From an uncultured Flavobacteriales bacterium (lineage in GTDB: Bacteria; Bacteroidota; Bacteroidia; Flavobacteriales_D; Crocinitomicaceae), in assembly GCA_903860985.1 (NCBI GenBank), contig CAIOSO010000152.1, forward strand, positions 1 to 56,118: DNA of 56,118 bases, in the 5' to 3' direction. The translations under genes were made by a program, and so were the position numbers. The notes beneath the pieces are model-generated. The model did no database searches, was not told the origin of the DNA, and worked only from the letters and a program-made list of their open reading frames with translations. Below are positions 17,186 through 25,932 of this stretch, piece by piece. Positions within the stretch are counted from its first letter, which is position 1. Every line of letters starts with the position of its first letter.

Positions 17186-17212
17186 AAAGACCAACAAGTG
17201 TCGGTCTTTCTT
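17186..17212. terminator. Terminator between the ABC importer operon and frr
   Basis: Stem AAAGACC/GGTCTTT with an inner A-C mismatch and further pairing around loop AAGT. A and T runs flank it, so it may stop the rightward importer operon and the leftward pyrH-frr unit. Confidence 0.75.
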
Positions 17213-17232
17213 ATGAATTCTATGAATTCCGC

Positions 17233-17796
17233 TTACACGGTCATGATATCTTTCTCTTTGATTTCAACCAAGTCATCAATCTTTTTGATAGCGATATTGG
17301 TGATTTTTTGAACTTCTTCTTCTGCGCTTTTAGCCATGTCTTCGGAAAGTCCATCATTTTTCAATTCTTTGATCATGTCAATCGCATCTTTACGGTTGTT
17401 CCGCACACCTACTTTGGCATTTTCCGCTTCACCTTTCGCCCGTTTCACTAAATCGCGGCGACGTTCTTCCGTTAAAGGTGGAACAGTAATGATTAATTGC
17501 TCCCCGTTATTTTGTGGATTCAATCCAATATTAGCATTGATGATTCCGCGAGCAATTTCGTTTAGCATGGCTTTTTCCCATGGTTGAACCAAAATAGTTC
17601 GCGCATCTGAAGTATTTACATTTGCTACTTGTTGCAGTGGAGTCATGGAGCCATAATAGTCAACCATCACACCGCCAAGCATCGCAGGAGAAGCTTTTCC
17701 AGCACGTATTTTCGTGAGTTCAGTTTCTAGGTGACTGAAGGTTTTATTATTGGAAACCTTAAAGTCATCATAAATCATAGTTAGTTCTTCCGTCAT
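17233..17796 (-). CDS. frr: Ribosome recycling factor
   Basis: A 187-residue protein, the normal length for RRF. With EF-G it splits post-termination ribosomes. Visible markers: ELTKIRAGKASPAML near residue 26-40, the tip-region PQNNGEQLIITVPPLTEERR near 93-112, and the helical KRAKGEAENAKVGVRNNRKDA stretch near 116-136 of the three-helix bundle. It follows pyrH by 6 bases, the usual pyrH-frr arrangement, and ends before the bidirectional terminator at 17,186. Confidence 0.97.
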   Translation of the reverse strand: MTEELTMIYDDFKVSNNKTFSHLETELTKIRAGKASPAMLGGVMVDYYGSMTPLQQVANVNTSDARTILVQPWEKAMLNEIARGIINANIGLNPQNNGEQLIITVPPLTEERRRDLVKRAKGEAENAKVGVRNNRKDAIDMIKELKNDGLSEDMAKSAEEEVQKITNIAIKKIDDLVEIKEKDIMTV

Positions 17797-17802
17797 CTTT
17801 TT

Positions 17803-18510
17803 TTAATTACAAACGATTGTTCCTACTTTATCACCAGACATTAATTTTTTCAAATTACCTTGGGTATCCATATCGAAAACGATAATGGGTAAATTATTTT
17901 CTTTACACAGTGTAAATGCCGTGAGGTCCATGACATTCAGGCCTTTTGAATAGACTTCATCGAAGGAAATCTGATCGTATTTAGTGGCTGTTTTATCTTT
18001 CTCAGGATCCGCCGTATAAATACCATCTACGCGCGTTCCTTTTAAAATGACTTCTGCATTGATTTCTATAGCTCTCAGAGAAGCAGCGGAATCGGTTGTG
18101 AAGAACGGATTTCCTGTTCCAGCTCCAAAAATCACCACGCGTCCCTTTTCTAAATGACGAACAGCTCGGCGTCTCACGAATGGCTCAGCGATTTCTTTCA
18201 TTTCAATAGCAGAAAGTAAGCGTGTTGACACACCATTGGCTTCGAGAGCTGATTGCAATGCCATGGAGTTAATCATGGTAGCTAACATTCCCATGTAATC
18301 ACCATGTGTGCGATCCATTCCACCTTCTTCGGCTTGCACACCGCGAAAGATATTCCCACCTCCGATAACAATAGCCACCTCAACGCCATTTTCGTTCAAT
18401 TCTTTTATTTGAACAGCATAGCTATTGATTCGTTGGTTGTCTATTCCAAATTGTTTTGCACCCATTAGGGATTCGCCACTTAATTTTAGAAGGATACGTT
18501 TATAGGTCAT
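17803..18510 (-). CDS. pyrH: Uridylate kinase PyrH
   Basis: A 235-residue UMP kinase of the amino-acid-kinase family, making UDP from UMP for RNA and pyrimidine nucleotide synthesis. Motifs: [15 protein letters not shown] at the start, the glycine-rich [10 protein letters not shown] near residues 52-61, [13 protein letters not shown], and [11 protein letters not shown]. The ATG at 18,510 gives the typical N-terminus; the longer frame would need a TTG at 18,528. A strong terminator lies between tsf and this gene, so pyrH-frr is probably transcribed separately from rplM-rpsI-rpsB-tsf or by read-through. Confidence 0.96.
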   Translation of the reverse strand: MTYKRILLKLSGESLMGAKQFGIDNQRINSYAVQIKELNENGVEVAIVIGGGNIFRGVQAEEGGMDRTHGDYMGMLATMINSMALQSALEANGVSTRLLSAIEMKEIAEPFVRRRAVRHLEKGRVVIFGAGTGNPFFTTDSAASLRAIEINAEVILKGTRVDGIYTADPEKDKTATKYDQISFDEVYSKGLNVMDLTAFTLCKENNLPIIVFDMDTQGNLKKLMSGDKVGTIVCN

Positions 18511-18562
18511 ATGAAAAGGATTGAGCAAATATACAAATCGTTTAGTTAGGAAATTTAATCAC

Positions 18563-18598
18563 AAAAAAAAAGCTATCAAACGATAGCTTTTTTTTTAA
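18563..18598 (-). terminator. Terminator after tsf
   Basis: Stem AGCTATC/GATAGCT extended by A-T pairs (18,563-18,577 with 18,582-18,596) with loop AAAC and T-run. It starts 5 bases past the tsf stop codon. Confidence 0.92.
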
Positions 18599-18601
18599 AT
18601 A

Positions 18602-19435
18602 TTAACTTAAGGAGAATCGTTTAAAGTCGGTGACTGTTAAATCTTTCTCCGTGCTGTTTAAGAACTGTTCCACGGTCATTTTGTTATCGCGAACGAATGC
18701 TTGACTTAACAAGGTGTTTTCTTGGAAGAATTTGTTTAAACGACCCAAAGCAATTTTCTCAGCCATTTCAGCTGGTTTTCCTTCTTGGATAGCCAAATCT
18801 TTTCCAACTTCGATTTCTCGTTCAATGGTACGTGCATCAACACCGTCTTTATCGATAGCTATTGGATTCATTGCCGCAACTTGCATCGCAACTTGACGTC
18901 CAGCCTCTGCGATATCGGCAGCCGTTCCAGAACTCAATCCAACTAATGTAGCTAATTGGTTTCCAGGGTGATTATACGCAACAACAATATTTCCGCTGAT
19001 CGCTGCGTAACCAGAAAGATCTAATTTCTCTCCAACTACACCTACTTGCTCGATGATTTTTTCTTCTACAGACAAACGAGCGTCAAACGGTAATGCTTTT
19101 AACTCTTCTATAGACGATGGTCTTTTTTCCAAAGCGATGTCCACTAATGATTGAACCATTGCAACATAACCTTCTGTTTTCGCAACGAAATCAGTTTCAC
19201 AGTTTAAGGTAAGAATAACACCAGACTTTCCATCAGCTGAAGCTTGTGCCATAATTACACCCTCCTTCGCATCATTGTCACCGCGTTTTGCAGCAATCTT
19301 TTGACCTTTTTTACGAAGAATATCTACTGCTGCTTCAAAATCACCATCAGCTTCAACCAATGCGTTTTTGCAGTCCATCATTCCAGCGCCTGTTTGTTGA
19401 CGCAATTTGTTTACATCTGAAGCTGTAATTGCCAT
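18602..19435 (-). CDS. tsf: Elongation factor Ts
   Basis: A 277-residue nucleotide-exchange factor for EF-Tu. The N-terminal UBA-like domain has VNKLRQQTGAGMMDCKNAL near residues 8-26; the core has CETDFVAKTEGY near 79-90; a second EF-Ts core module follows with VAMQVAAMNPIAI near 186. Length matches the standard bacterial form. It follows rpsB with a 24-base gap, the conserved rpsB-tsf order, and is the last gene before a strong terminator. Confidence 0.97.
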   Translation of the reverse strand: MAITASDVNKLRQQTGAGMMDCKNALVEADGDFEAAVDILRKKGQKIAAKRGDNDAKEGVIMAQASADGKSGVILTLNCETDFVAKTEGYVAMVQSLVDIALEKRPSSIEELKALPFDARLSVEEKIIEQVGVVGEKLDLSGYAAISGNIVVAYNHPGNQLATLVGLSSGTAADIAEAGRQVAMQVAAMNPIAIDKDGVDARTIEREIEVGKDLAIQEGKPAEMAEKIALGRLNKFFQENTLLSQAFVRDNKMTVEQFLNSTEKDLTVTDFKRFSLS

Positions 19436-19459
19436 GACCTTTTTATTTTTAAATATGAA

Positions 19460-20473
19460 TTATTCTGCTGAACTTTCTGTCGTTTCTTCTGTAGCTGCTG
19501 CTTCAACAAACGGAGCTTCTTCAACTACTGGAGTTTCTTCAACAACTAGAGCTTCTTCAACAACTGGAGTTTCTTCAACAACCGGAGCTTCTTCAACTAC
19601 TGGAGTTTCTTCAACTACTGGAGTTTCTTCAACAACCGGAGTTTCTTCAGCTACTGGAGCTTCTTCAACAACTGGAGTTTCTTTAGCTACAGGAGTCTCA
19701 ACAACAACAGGTGCTGCTTCAACAACTGGTGCTGCTTCAGCAATTGGTGCGTTTGCATCTGCTCCTTCTTCGCCTGCTTTCAAGTTTTTACGATCTTCTA
19801 ATCCTTCGCGAATAGCTTCACAGATATGGTCCATGATTAACGCAATTGATTTCGTTGCATCATCATTCGATGGAATAGGGAAGTCAACTAATTTAGGATT
19901 GGAGTTTGTATCCACCATGGCAAAAGTAGGGATGTTCAAACGACGAGCTTCCGCTAATGCGATGTGTTCTTTTAAGATATCAATGATGAAAATAGCAGCT
20001 GGTTGACGCGTCATGTCAGCGATAGAACCAAACGTTTTTTCTAATTTCTCTCTTTGACGTGTTTTGAATAATTTCTCACGTTTATTTAACGTCTCCCATG
20101 AACCATCTAACTTCATTTTGTCGATCATGGCCATTTTACGGATGGACTTACGTGTTGTTTGGAAGTTTGTTAACATTCCACCTGTCCAACGTTCTGTAAC
20201 GAAAGGCATATTCACTTTAGCTACACGCTCAGAAACGAGTTCTTTCGCTTGTTTTTTTGTTGCTACGAATAATATTTTTTTACCAGATTTAGCAATTTGT
20301 TTCATTGCTGCACATGCTTGATCCAAATGAACGATTGTTTTGTTCAAATCGATGATGTGGATTCCTTTTTTCTCTTCAAAAATGTAAGGAGCCATTGCTG
20401 GGTTCCATTTTCTTTTCAAGTGACCAAAGTGAACACCTGCTTCTAGTAAAGTTTCAAATTTTAATTTAGACAT
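19460..20473 (-). CDS. rpsB: 30S ribosomal protein S2 with long repetitive C-terminal tail
   Basis: Residues 1 to about 230 are a standard S2: [20 protein letters not shown] near 13-32, [11 protein letters not shown] near 70, [12 protein letters not shown] near 91-102, and [20 protein letters not shown] near 181-200. S2 usually ends at 230-260 residues. Here about 105 more follow, built almost entirely of six-residue units such as EETPVV and EEAPVV, acidic and proline-rich, and surely disordered. The tail DNA is an 18-base tandem repeat prone to copy-number change. Position after rpsI and before tsf is normal. Confidence 0.96.
   Translation of the reverse strand: MSKLKFETLLEAGVHFGHLKRKWNPAMAPYIFEEKKGIHIIDLNKTIVHLDQACAAMKQIAKSGKKILFVATKKQAKELVSERVAKVNMPFVTERWTGGMLTNFQTTRKSIRKMAMIDKMKLDGSWETLNKREKLFKTRQREKLEKTFGSIADMTRQPAAIFIIDILKEHIALAEARRLNIPTFAMVDTNSNPKLVDFPIPSNDDATKSIALIMDHICEAIREGLEDRKNLKAGEEGADANAPIAEAAPVVEAAPVVVETPVAKETPVVEEAPVAEETPVVEETPVVEETPVVEEAPVVEETPVVEEALVVEETPVVEEAPFVEAAATEETTESSAE
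19490..19750 (-). repeat. 18-base tandem repeats encoding the S2 tail
   Basis: Repeated blocks (plus strand TTCTTCAACAACTGGAG with variants such as CTACTGGAG and CAACCGGAG) in an in-frame 18-base period. Variation between units is mostly at third codon positions and V/A or T/A changes, so the array is old enough to have diverged. Confidence 0.85.
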
Positions 20474-20574
20474 ATTTTGTTTTTGTTTACGTTCCTAATA
20501 TAATGAGTTAAGCAACGAGGGAGGGACAACCAATGATTGTAGGTACTCCGACGTTTGGATGCTAAACAACCTAA

Positions 20575-20599
20575 TTCTCGAAAATTAACGTTTCGAGAA
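20575..20599 (-). promoter_or_regulatory. Hairpin across the rpsI stop codon
   Basis: A perfect 9-bp inverted repeat TTCTCGAAA/TTTCGAGAA with a 7-base loop; the rpsI stop codon (20,585-20,587) lies in the loop. There is no T-run after it, so it is not a classic terminator. It may be a processing or stability element between rpsI and rpsB. The rest of the 111-base spacer to rpsB shows no gene. Confidence 0.6.
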
Positions 20600-20971
20600 C
20601 TGGAATTTCTTACGTGCTTTCGGTTGACCTGGTTTCTTACGTTCAACCATTCTCGGGTCACGTGTCATCAAGCCTTCTGCTTTCAATAATGGTTTGTAAT
20701 CTGCAGATAACTCAACAAGTGCTCTGGAAATACCCAAACGAATTGCTTCTGCTTGACCATTAATTCCACCACCCATAACATTTACTTTGATGTCGAATTG
20801 ACCCACAGTATCTGTTAATATAAATGGTTGGTTGATTTTTCCTTGAAGTACATCAATTGGAAACATTACCTTCATTTCTTTTTTATTCACAACGATTTTC
20901 CCGCTACCTTTTGACATGTAAACGCGAGCAACTGCTGTTTTTCTTCTACCTAGAGCATTAATTATTTCCAT
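20585..20971 (-). CDS. rpsI: 30S ribosomal protein S9
   Basis: A 128-residue S9. It starts [18 protein letters not shown] and has [20 protein letters not shown] near residues 64-83 and the basic tail ending KKFQFSKR, which reaches the P-site tRNA in the ribosome. It follows rplM by 5 bases, the usual rplM-rpsI pair. A hairpin spans its stop codon. Confidence 0.97.
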   Translation of the reverse strand: MEIINALGRRKTAVARVYMSKGSGKIVVNKKEMKVMFPIDVLQGKINQPFILTDTVGQFDIKVNVMGGGINGQAEAIRLGISRALVELSADYKPLLKAEGLMTRDPRMVERKKPGQPKARKKFQFSKR

Positions 20972-20976
20972 GATTC

Positions 20977-21432
20977 TTATTTGAGTGTATCAAGATTTAA
21001 TAACTGGGGTTGCTGCGCTTCGTGTTTGTGCTCAGCCCCTGTATAAACTTTTAAATTGGTGTATAATTTACGACCAAGTGTATTTTTTGGCAACATTCCT
21101 TTAATCGCTTTCTCGATCAAGCGCTCAGGGTGCTTTTTCAACATGTCTTCAGCTTTCGTGAATCGTTGTCCACCTGGATAACCAGAGAAACGCACGTATT
21201 CCTTGTCCTCTAACTTAGTTCCTGAAAATGCAACTTTCTCTGCATTGATGACAATTACATTGTCGCCACAATCCGCATGCGGAGTATAACAGGTTTTGTA
21301 TTTTCCTCGGATGATTTTAGCCACTTTACTAGCTAATCTACCTACTGTTTGACCTTCTGCATCTACAACAAACCACTTTTTGTCTGCGGTTTCAGTGTTG
21401 CCAGATAACGTTCTGTAACTTAATGTATTCAC
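20977..21432 (-). CDS. rplM: 50S ribosomal protein L13
   Basis: A 151-residue L13. Recognised from [20 protein letters not shown] near residues 19-38, the [16 protein letters not shown] segment near 56-71, and [18 protein letters not shown] near 114-131. The start codon is GTG at 21,430-21,432, giving MNTLSYRT; no better ATG exists nearby. First gene of the leftward rplM-rpsI-rpsB-tsf cluster, with a near-perfect promoter 50 bases upstream and a small palindrome in the leader. Confidence 0.97.
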   Translation of the reverse strand: MNTLSYRTLSGNTETADKKWFVVDAEGQTVGRLASKVAKIIRGKYKTCYTPHADCGDNVIVINAEKVAFSGTKLEDKEYVRFSGYPGGQRFTKAEDMLKKHPERLIEKAIKGMLPKNTLGRKLYTNLKVYTGAEHKHEAQQPQLLNLDTLK

Positions 21433-21463
21433 GGTACTTTTTATTAAATAAAAAACGAATAAA

Positions 21464-21477
21464 CCCTAAAATTAGGG
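21464..21477 (-). promoter_or_regulatory. Palindrome in the rplM leader
   Basis: CCCTAAAATTAGGG is a perfect 14-base palindrome, 32-45 bases before the rplM start codon and immediately after the -7 element. It would fall at the 5' end of the transcript or act as an operator. Confidence 0.55.
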
Positions 21478-21480
21478 GTG

Positions 21481-21511
21481 CAAAGATACAACTATTGTGA
21501 TTAAATACAAA
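21481..21511 (-). promoter_or_regulatory. Promoter of the rplM-rpsI-rpsB-tsf cluster
   Basis: On the minus strand TTTG (21,508-21,511), a 19-base spacer, and TATCTTTG (21,481-21,488): a full match to the Bacteroidota consensus in motif and spacing. Confidence 0.8.
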
Positions 21512-21534
21512 AGAAAAGAGAAAAAAAGAAGAAT

Positions 21535-22305
21535 TTATTTCGCTTTAAATGCAGAAATGGCATTTCTTGTGAATTCACTCAATACGAGTCGACCGCTAAT
21601 GGCAGCGCGATCCATTAAAAGTTGATCCCAATGTGCAGTTCCTTGCCAGAAAATTTGCTTCAATTCGGACATCGCCTCTGGATTAGAAGAGATCAATTGT
21701 GTGATTAAGCGCTGAATTTCCAAATCCATGGACGCTGCATCTTCATAAATATCCGTGTAAAGTCCTTTTTCTTTTGCCCATGCCGCTGATCGCCATTCCG
21801 TCGCGTTGATGGCTAATTCACTCATGGCTGCTAAGCCGATTTTGCGTTCAACTGCTGGACCAACAACAAATGGACCTATACCGACAGCTAACTCGGATAA
21901 TTTGACCTCAGCACGCGTTGTCGCAAAACAATAGTCTACGGATGAAGCAATTCCAACTCCACCTCCAACTGCTTTTCCTTGTACTCTTCCAATGATGAAT
22001 TTCGGACATGTGCGACAAGCGTTGATGACGCGTGCAAATCCGGAAAAGAATTCGTGTCCTGTTTGCAGGTCCTCAATAGCGATTAATTCATCAAAACTAG
22101 CTCCAGCACAGAACGCTCGTTCGCCTTCAGACTTCAATAGGATGACGCGTACGTCCATATTGTTACCCAGTTCAGTAATTGTTTGAGCCAGCTTTCTTAA
22201 AACCTTACCAGGCAAAGAATTGCTCATGGGATGTCCGAAAGTAACCGTCCCTAATCCATTGACGCTAATTTCTACATCAACAAATCCTTGTTCTCTTGCG
22301 TCCAT
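21535..22305 (-). CDS. Enoyl-CoA hydratase/isomerase family protein
   Basis: A 256-residue crotonase-fold protein. Markers are ERAFCAGASFDEL near residues 61-73, where the CAGAS turn helps form the oxyanion hole, and VQGKAVGGGVGIASSVDYCFA near 103-123. In place of the common catalytic glutamates near residue 130-140 it has VKLSELAVGIGPFVVGP, so the reaction may be hydration, isomerisation or another CoA-thioester chemistry. A methylglutaconyl-CoA or general enoyl-CoA role is possible. It lies 3 bases from the coiled-coil gene upstream, so they share a transcript. Confidence 0.8.
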   Translation of the reverse strand: MDAREQGFVDVEISVNGLGTVTFGHPMSNSLPGKVLRKLAQTITELGNNMDVRVILLKSEGERAFCAGASFDELIAIEDLQTGHEFFSGFARVINACRTCPKFIIGRVQGKAVGGGVGIASSVDYCFATTRAEVKLSELAVGIGPFVVGPAVERKIGLAAMSELAINATEWRSAAWAKEKGLYTDIYEDAASMDLEIQRLITQLISSNPEAMSELKQIFWQGTAHWDQLLMDRAAISGRLVLSEFTRNAISAFKAK

Positions 22306-22308
22306 CTG

Positions 22309-23268
22309 TTATTTTAATGAAAAAGCATCTGTTCCAATCAAATTCCCGTCACAAAAGATGCTCACTTTGTAAGATCCTTTCTGTAAGCCTTCGCCTTTGA
22401 TGATGTAGTATATCGTTAGATCAATCGCTTCATTTTGGTAGTCAATTTCTTTTCGCTCCGAATAAGCAACGCTGCCATTTTCTGTCTCCAATATGTAGTT
22501 TGCCTTCGATTGAAGTGTTTGTCCATCTGGTGCAATTATCTGCATGTAAACAACTTTCTTTCCTGCATTTGCAAGGATGTTTTCCGATAGGGTAAAGCTA
22601 CTTTTGATTTGAACCGCATTTTTCGCTTTATCCGTCGGCTCTGGCATGTTGTTTAACTTCAGTCTCAAGGCCGTTGATTGAATGTTATAGGCTTGAAGTT
22701 TACTTCCTTTTTTGACTTGCTGCTGACTCGTTTCTGCTGCTTTTCGGTATTCATCTCGTTCCGAGGATGTCGTACTCAATTTGGCTGATGTTTCCACCAA
22801 TTCAGTTCCAATTTTGATGTTTAGCGTATTCAAGGAATCGATCGTGCGAACATAGCTTCGCATAATTCCTCGTAGCGTTTCATTTTCCTTGCGGACCTTC
22901 ATGAGTTCACGGTAACTCAATTTACCACTCTCCACTTTTTTCAAAAGGTCATTGATGCGGTCTTTCTGCTTATTCAAGGAATCTGCTTTGGATGCATCCA
23001 TTTCGATTAACTTGTCATAATTATTGAGCATGTTTCGAAAATCTTTCTTCAAATCTTTGGAGAGATCTCCAACATTCACATACCCACCAAGCATATCCTC
23101 CATGCTCGCCATGTCGTTGATTAATTGCGCATTTTCATTTCGGCATTGATTGAGTTTCGTTCGTTGAGACGACCATGCGTAGGCTAAAGAAGCGATTCCA
23201 ATAAGTAAAATGAAAATAAATCCAAGGTATAAACCGTTTGAATTTTTTGGTGTTTGCTGATCTTCCAT
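22309..23268 (-). CDS. Membrane-anchored coiled-coil protein, unknown function
   Basis: A 319-residue protein from the ATG at 23,268 (the frame also extends to a TTG at 23,286). A single transmembrane helix at about residues 13-33 is followed by a long coiled coil (about 37-195) and a beta-rich C-terminal domain (about 200-319) with the segment KKVVYMQIIAPDGQTL. Type and order match conserved Bacteroidota proteins without assigned function. The C-terminal domain would be in the periplasm if the N-terminus is inside. Probably in one operon with the downstream crotonase gene. Confidence 0.7.
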   Translation of the reverse strand: MEDQQTPKNSNGLYLGFIFILLIGIASLAYAWSSQRTKLNQCRNENAQLINDMASMEDMLGGYVNVGDLSKDLKKDFRNMLNNYDKLIEMDASKADSLNKQKDRINDLLKKVESGKLSYRELMKVRKENETLRGIMRSYVRTIDSLNTLNIKIGTELVETSAKLSTTSSERDEYRKAAETSQQQVKKGSKLQAYNIQSTALRLKLNNMPEPTDKAKNAVQIKSSFTLSENILANAGKKVVYMQIIAPDGQTLQSKANYILETENGSVAYSERKEIDYQNEAIDLTIYYIIKGEGLQKGSYKVSIFCDGNLIGTDAFSLK

Positions 23269-23306
23269 GATAGAAATTTTAATCAAAATTACGACAAATC
23301 TTTTTT

Positions 23307-24740
23307 TTAAGTTATGTTTTGTTGCTGAATCGTTACATACTTTTGAAATCGCAACATACTGTCGGGTCCAACTGCCGTGAATCTTGCGTCACTGCTTGCT
23401 GGAAAAGGTCCGCCATGGTGCATTGTTTCCAGTACTCGCACACCTGTTGGGACATCATTTAAAATGATTCGACCTACTTTATTAGCGAGTAAATGAATCC
23501 ACTCATCGACTTGTTCGGAGTGATTTCCAAAAAATATACTTCCCGTTAGTTGTCCGGAAAGCGCTTGAATCCCGGCCCTTAGTTCTTCACTGTTTTCATA
23601 CCTAACTATTAGGCTAAACGGACCAAAAACTTCTTCGTGCATGGACTGCGATTGAAGAAATATGGAGATTTCTGTTTCAGCAAGTGTGCTTCTTCCCTCA
23701 ATTCCATTTAATGCTCCCTGGTATGTATGTTTTTGAACGCCTTTCACTGAAACAATTTCTATTCTGCGTTTTTCGAAATTTTCATGGATGCGAGGGTGCA
23801 ACATCGGTACAGGTGAAATTTCACTAAAAGCTTTGGTAAGCATTGTTAAGAAAGAGGACCCCATTTCCCCCTTGGGAATAAAAATCACCCCAGGTTTTGT
23901 GCAGAATTGTCCGGCGTCGTTGCCAATGGAAAAAGCCAGTTTCTTTGCTGCGTGTTGCTGTTGATCTATGCTCAAGTCTTGAAGAACAAGGACTGGATTG
24001 ACGCTTCCCATTTCGGCGAAAACTGGAATTGGATTTTTTCGAGCTTGTGCTAAATCCATGAGCGCTTTTCCACCTTTAAAACTTCCGGTAAATCCTACTC
24101 CTTGAATGCGTTCATCGAGACACAGTTGTTGAGCAAGCTCGATGCCGTCATCCAAGACATGTGTGAATAATCCTTCGGGTAAATTTAATGCTGTTCTTGC
24201 CTCTTCGATACATGCTGCGACAAGAGAACTCGTGCCAGCATGCATGGGATGCGCTTTGACAATGACGCAACATCCTGCGGCGAATGCCGCAACGGTGTCT
24301 CCGCCAACAGTGGAATAGGCGAGTGGAAAATTACTTGACCCTAAAACAAGTATGGGTCCTATCGGTAAAGCTACTTTCCGCATCTGAACGGAATCAACCG
24401 GTAAATCTTCCTTCTTCTCAAACGACAATTGACTTCTGAGGTATTGCTCAAAAAGGATAATCGTGTCGAGTGTTCGCTTCCATTCTGTTTCAAATCGACT
24501 CTCGGAAAGTCCACTTTCTTTGAGGTAGAAATCCTTAATGATTTCCATCCTTTTTTGCAGTAATCGATGAATGGCATGCAAAAAGTCTGCACGCTTCAAG
24601 CCCGAAAGACGTCGATACGAATCTTGAGCGGTCGGAAGCAGCTTGAGTTGTTGATTCAGTTGAATGTCAGGTGTACGAAGATATTCTTCCGCATTCCAAG
24701 TGTTCTGAGTCGGATTAAAGGTTCGGAAACCCGATGACAT
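23307..24740 (-). CDS. NAD(P)-dependent aldehyde dehydrogenase
   Basis: A 477-residue aldehyde dehydrogenase. Cofactor-binding VIVKAHPMHAGTS near residues 153-165 and GFTGSFKGGKAL near 216-227 (family FTGS), the general-base region AEMGSVNPV near 240-248, and the catalytic cysteine in GNDAGQFCTKPG near 273-284. The use of AEMGS and GQFCTKPG rather than ELGG and GQ.C resembles the ketoglutarate-semialdehyde (2,5-dioxovalerate) dehydrogenase group. Substrate therefore may be a short oxo-acid semialdehyde, but no sugar-acid or hydroxyproline pathway genes are adjacent. It lies 1 base after purS. Confidence 0.85.
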   Translation of the reverse strand: MSSGFRTFNPTQNTWNAEEYLRTPDIQLNQQLKLLPTAQDSYRRLSGLKRADFLHAIHRLLQKRMEIIKDFYLKESGLSESRFETEWKRTLDTIILFEQYLRSQLSFEKKEDLPVDSVQMRKVALPIGPILVLGSSNFPLAYSTVGGDTVAAFAAGCCVIVKAHPMHAGTSSLVAACIEEARTALNLPEGLFTHVLDDGIELAQQLCLDERIQGVGFTGSFKGGKALMDLAQARKNPIPVFAEMGSVNPVLVLQDLSIDQQQHAAKKLAFSIGNDAGQFCTKPGVIFIPKGEMGSSFLTMLTKAFSEISPVPMLHPRIHENFEKRRIEIVSVKGVQKHTYQGALNGIEGRSTLAETEISIFLQSQSMHEEVFGPFSLIVRYENSEELRAGIQALSGQLTGSIFFGNHSEQVDEWIHLLANKVGRIILNDVPTGVRVLETMHHGGPFPASSDARFTAVGPDSMLRFQKYVTIQQQNIT

Positions 24741-24741
24741 C

Positions 24742-24993
24742 TTACGCTTCTGTAACCGTGAAGTGGAAACTTTCCATAATTTGGTTTGCCAACATCTTTT
24801 GACAAGCCAAGGTTACTTTTTCTTCTGCAGCTGCTTTAGAATCAGCTTCAACAAATAAGCGAATGTGTTTCCCGATGCGTACGCCTTCAATTTCGGAAAG
24901 ACCGATGTTTTTCATGGATTGAGAGACTGCTTTCCCCTGTGGGTCTAAAAGTGCATCTAGTGGCATTACATCAATTTCAGCTTTGAATTTCAT
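24742..24993 (-). CDS. purS: Phosphoribosylformylglycinamidine synthase subunit PurS
   Basis: An 83-residue protein matching PurS: KFKAEIDVMPLDALLDPQGK at the start with the conserved P-x-G segment, then IGLSEIEGVRIGKHIRL near 30-46. PurS bridges PurL and PurQ in the three-part FGAM synthetase of purine synthesis. The ATG at 24,993 is chosen; the frame also extends to a TTG at 25,017. The start overlaps the end of pssA by 17 bases. PurL and PurQ are not in this window. Confidence 0.85.
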   Translation of the reverse strand: MKFKAEIDVMPLDALLDPQGKAVSQSMKNIGLSEIEGVRIGKHIRLFVEADSKAAAEEKVTLACQKMLANQIMESFHFTVTEA

Positions 24994-25825
24994 GTTTTTT
25001 ACTTTGATTGTGTTCAATGATGGATAAAATCAGGTACAAAATTACAATTATTGGTATCGACCAGATAAAGAAAATGGGAATACTTATCAACGAAATGATA
25101 ACAAGTAAATAGCGATAAGTATTTTCGCGCCAGTCCCAAGATTTAAACTTCAAGGCAATGAGTGGAAGCGGAGCAATCATCAATACAGAGAACAATACAC
25201 AAATTGCCGCAAGCGTGTAACAATCAAATAAGCCATAAATAAAGTCGCTTTGATGTCCCCAGTTTTCTTTTTGATACCAAAAATATAAAGGAAAAAACAA
25301 GAAAAAGAAGGTGCTTAAAGGCGTTGGAACGCCAATAAATTTATCGCTTTGTCGCGTATCAATGTTGAATTTCGCCAAGCGGAACATGGAGAAAAATGGA
25401 ATCATTAATGCGGTAAAAGGTAGGTATTTTATGGAGGCTTGGAAGGAATTGTTCACGTCGTATGACAAGGAAGCAAACCAGGCCATAATTTGATTAAAAA
25501 CAAAATACTTTTGGGTGTCCTCGACGGAATTACTTAGTTTTAAGTCAATTACTGCGCTGTAGTCAACTCCCAAAACAATCATGACCATCATAAAGATACC
25601 CGGAGCCACACCGAAAGAAACCACATCAGCCAATGAATCTAATTGTTTTCCGAGTTCACCACTCGTTTTGGTCAGTCTTGCGACAAATCCATCCGCAAAA
25701 TCTGCCACTACGGAAAACAGTAAAAACATAGCGGCCAAATCTAACCTTCCACTCAATGTGAAAATAATTGATACGATTCCGCAACATAAATTCGCAGCAG
25801 TTAGTAAATTCGCAAGTCCAAACAT
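24977..25825 (-). CDS. pssA: CDP-diacylglycerol-serine O-phosphatidyltransferase
   Basis: A 282-residue integral membrane enzyme of phospholipid synthesis, making phosphatidylserine, the precursor of phosphatidylethanolamine. The CDP-alcohol phosphatidyltransferase motif is DFADGFVARLTKTSGELGKQ followed by LDSLADVVSFG near residues 46-76. About eight hydrophobic segments follow. The ATG at 25,825 is preferred because it gives the family start MFGLANLLTAANLCCG; the upstream frame begins at a TTG and reads through poorly conserved sequence. Divergent from the PorV/PorQ-like gene. Confidence 0.92.
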   Translation of the reverse strand: MFGLANLLTAANLCCGIVSIIFTLSGRLDLAAMFLLFSVVADFADGFVARLTKTSGELGKQLDSLADVVSFGVAPGIFMMVMIVLGVDYSAVIDLKLSNSVEDTQKYFVFNQIMAWFASLSYDVNNSFQASIKYLPFTALMIPFFSMFRLAKFNIDTRQSDKFIGVPTPLSTFFFLFFPLYFWYQKENWGHQSDFIYGLFDCYTLAAICVLFSVLMIAPLPLIALKFKSWDWRENTYRYLLVIISLISIPIFFIWSIPIIVILYLILSIIEHNQSKKHEIQS

Positions 25826-25932
25826 GATTGTTATTTGGGGTAAATTTAGAATAAATCTGAAATTTGATCTGAAATTATTGTTGGATTTGTGTAAATCGCA
25901 CAATTTTTAATGAAAAAAGAAGTTATTGTCAC

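Noticed and set aside
19490..19750. Short regular repeats that could be taken for a CRISPR array
   Set aside because: They are in-frame codon repeats of rpsB with no spacers.
19407..20006. 199-residue plus-strand frame rich in Ser-Thr-Gly repeats
   Set aside because: It is the antisense of the repetitive S2 tail; the open frame comes from the 18-base period.
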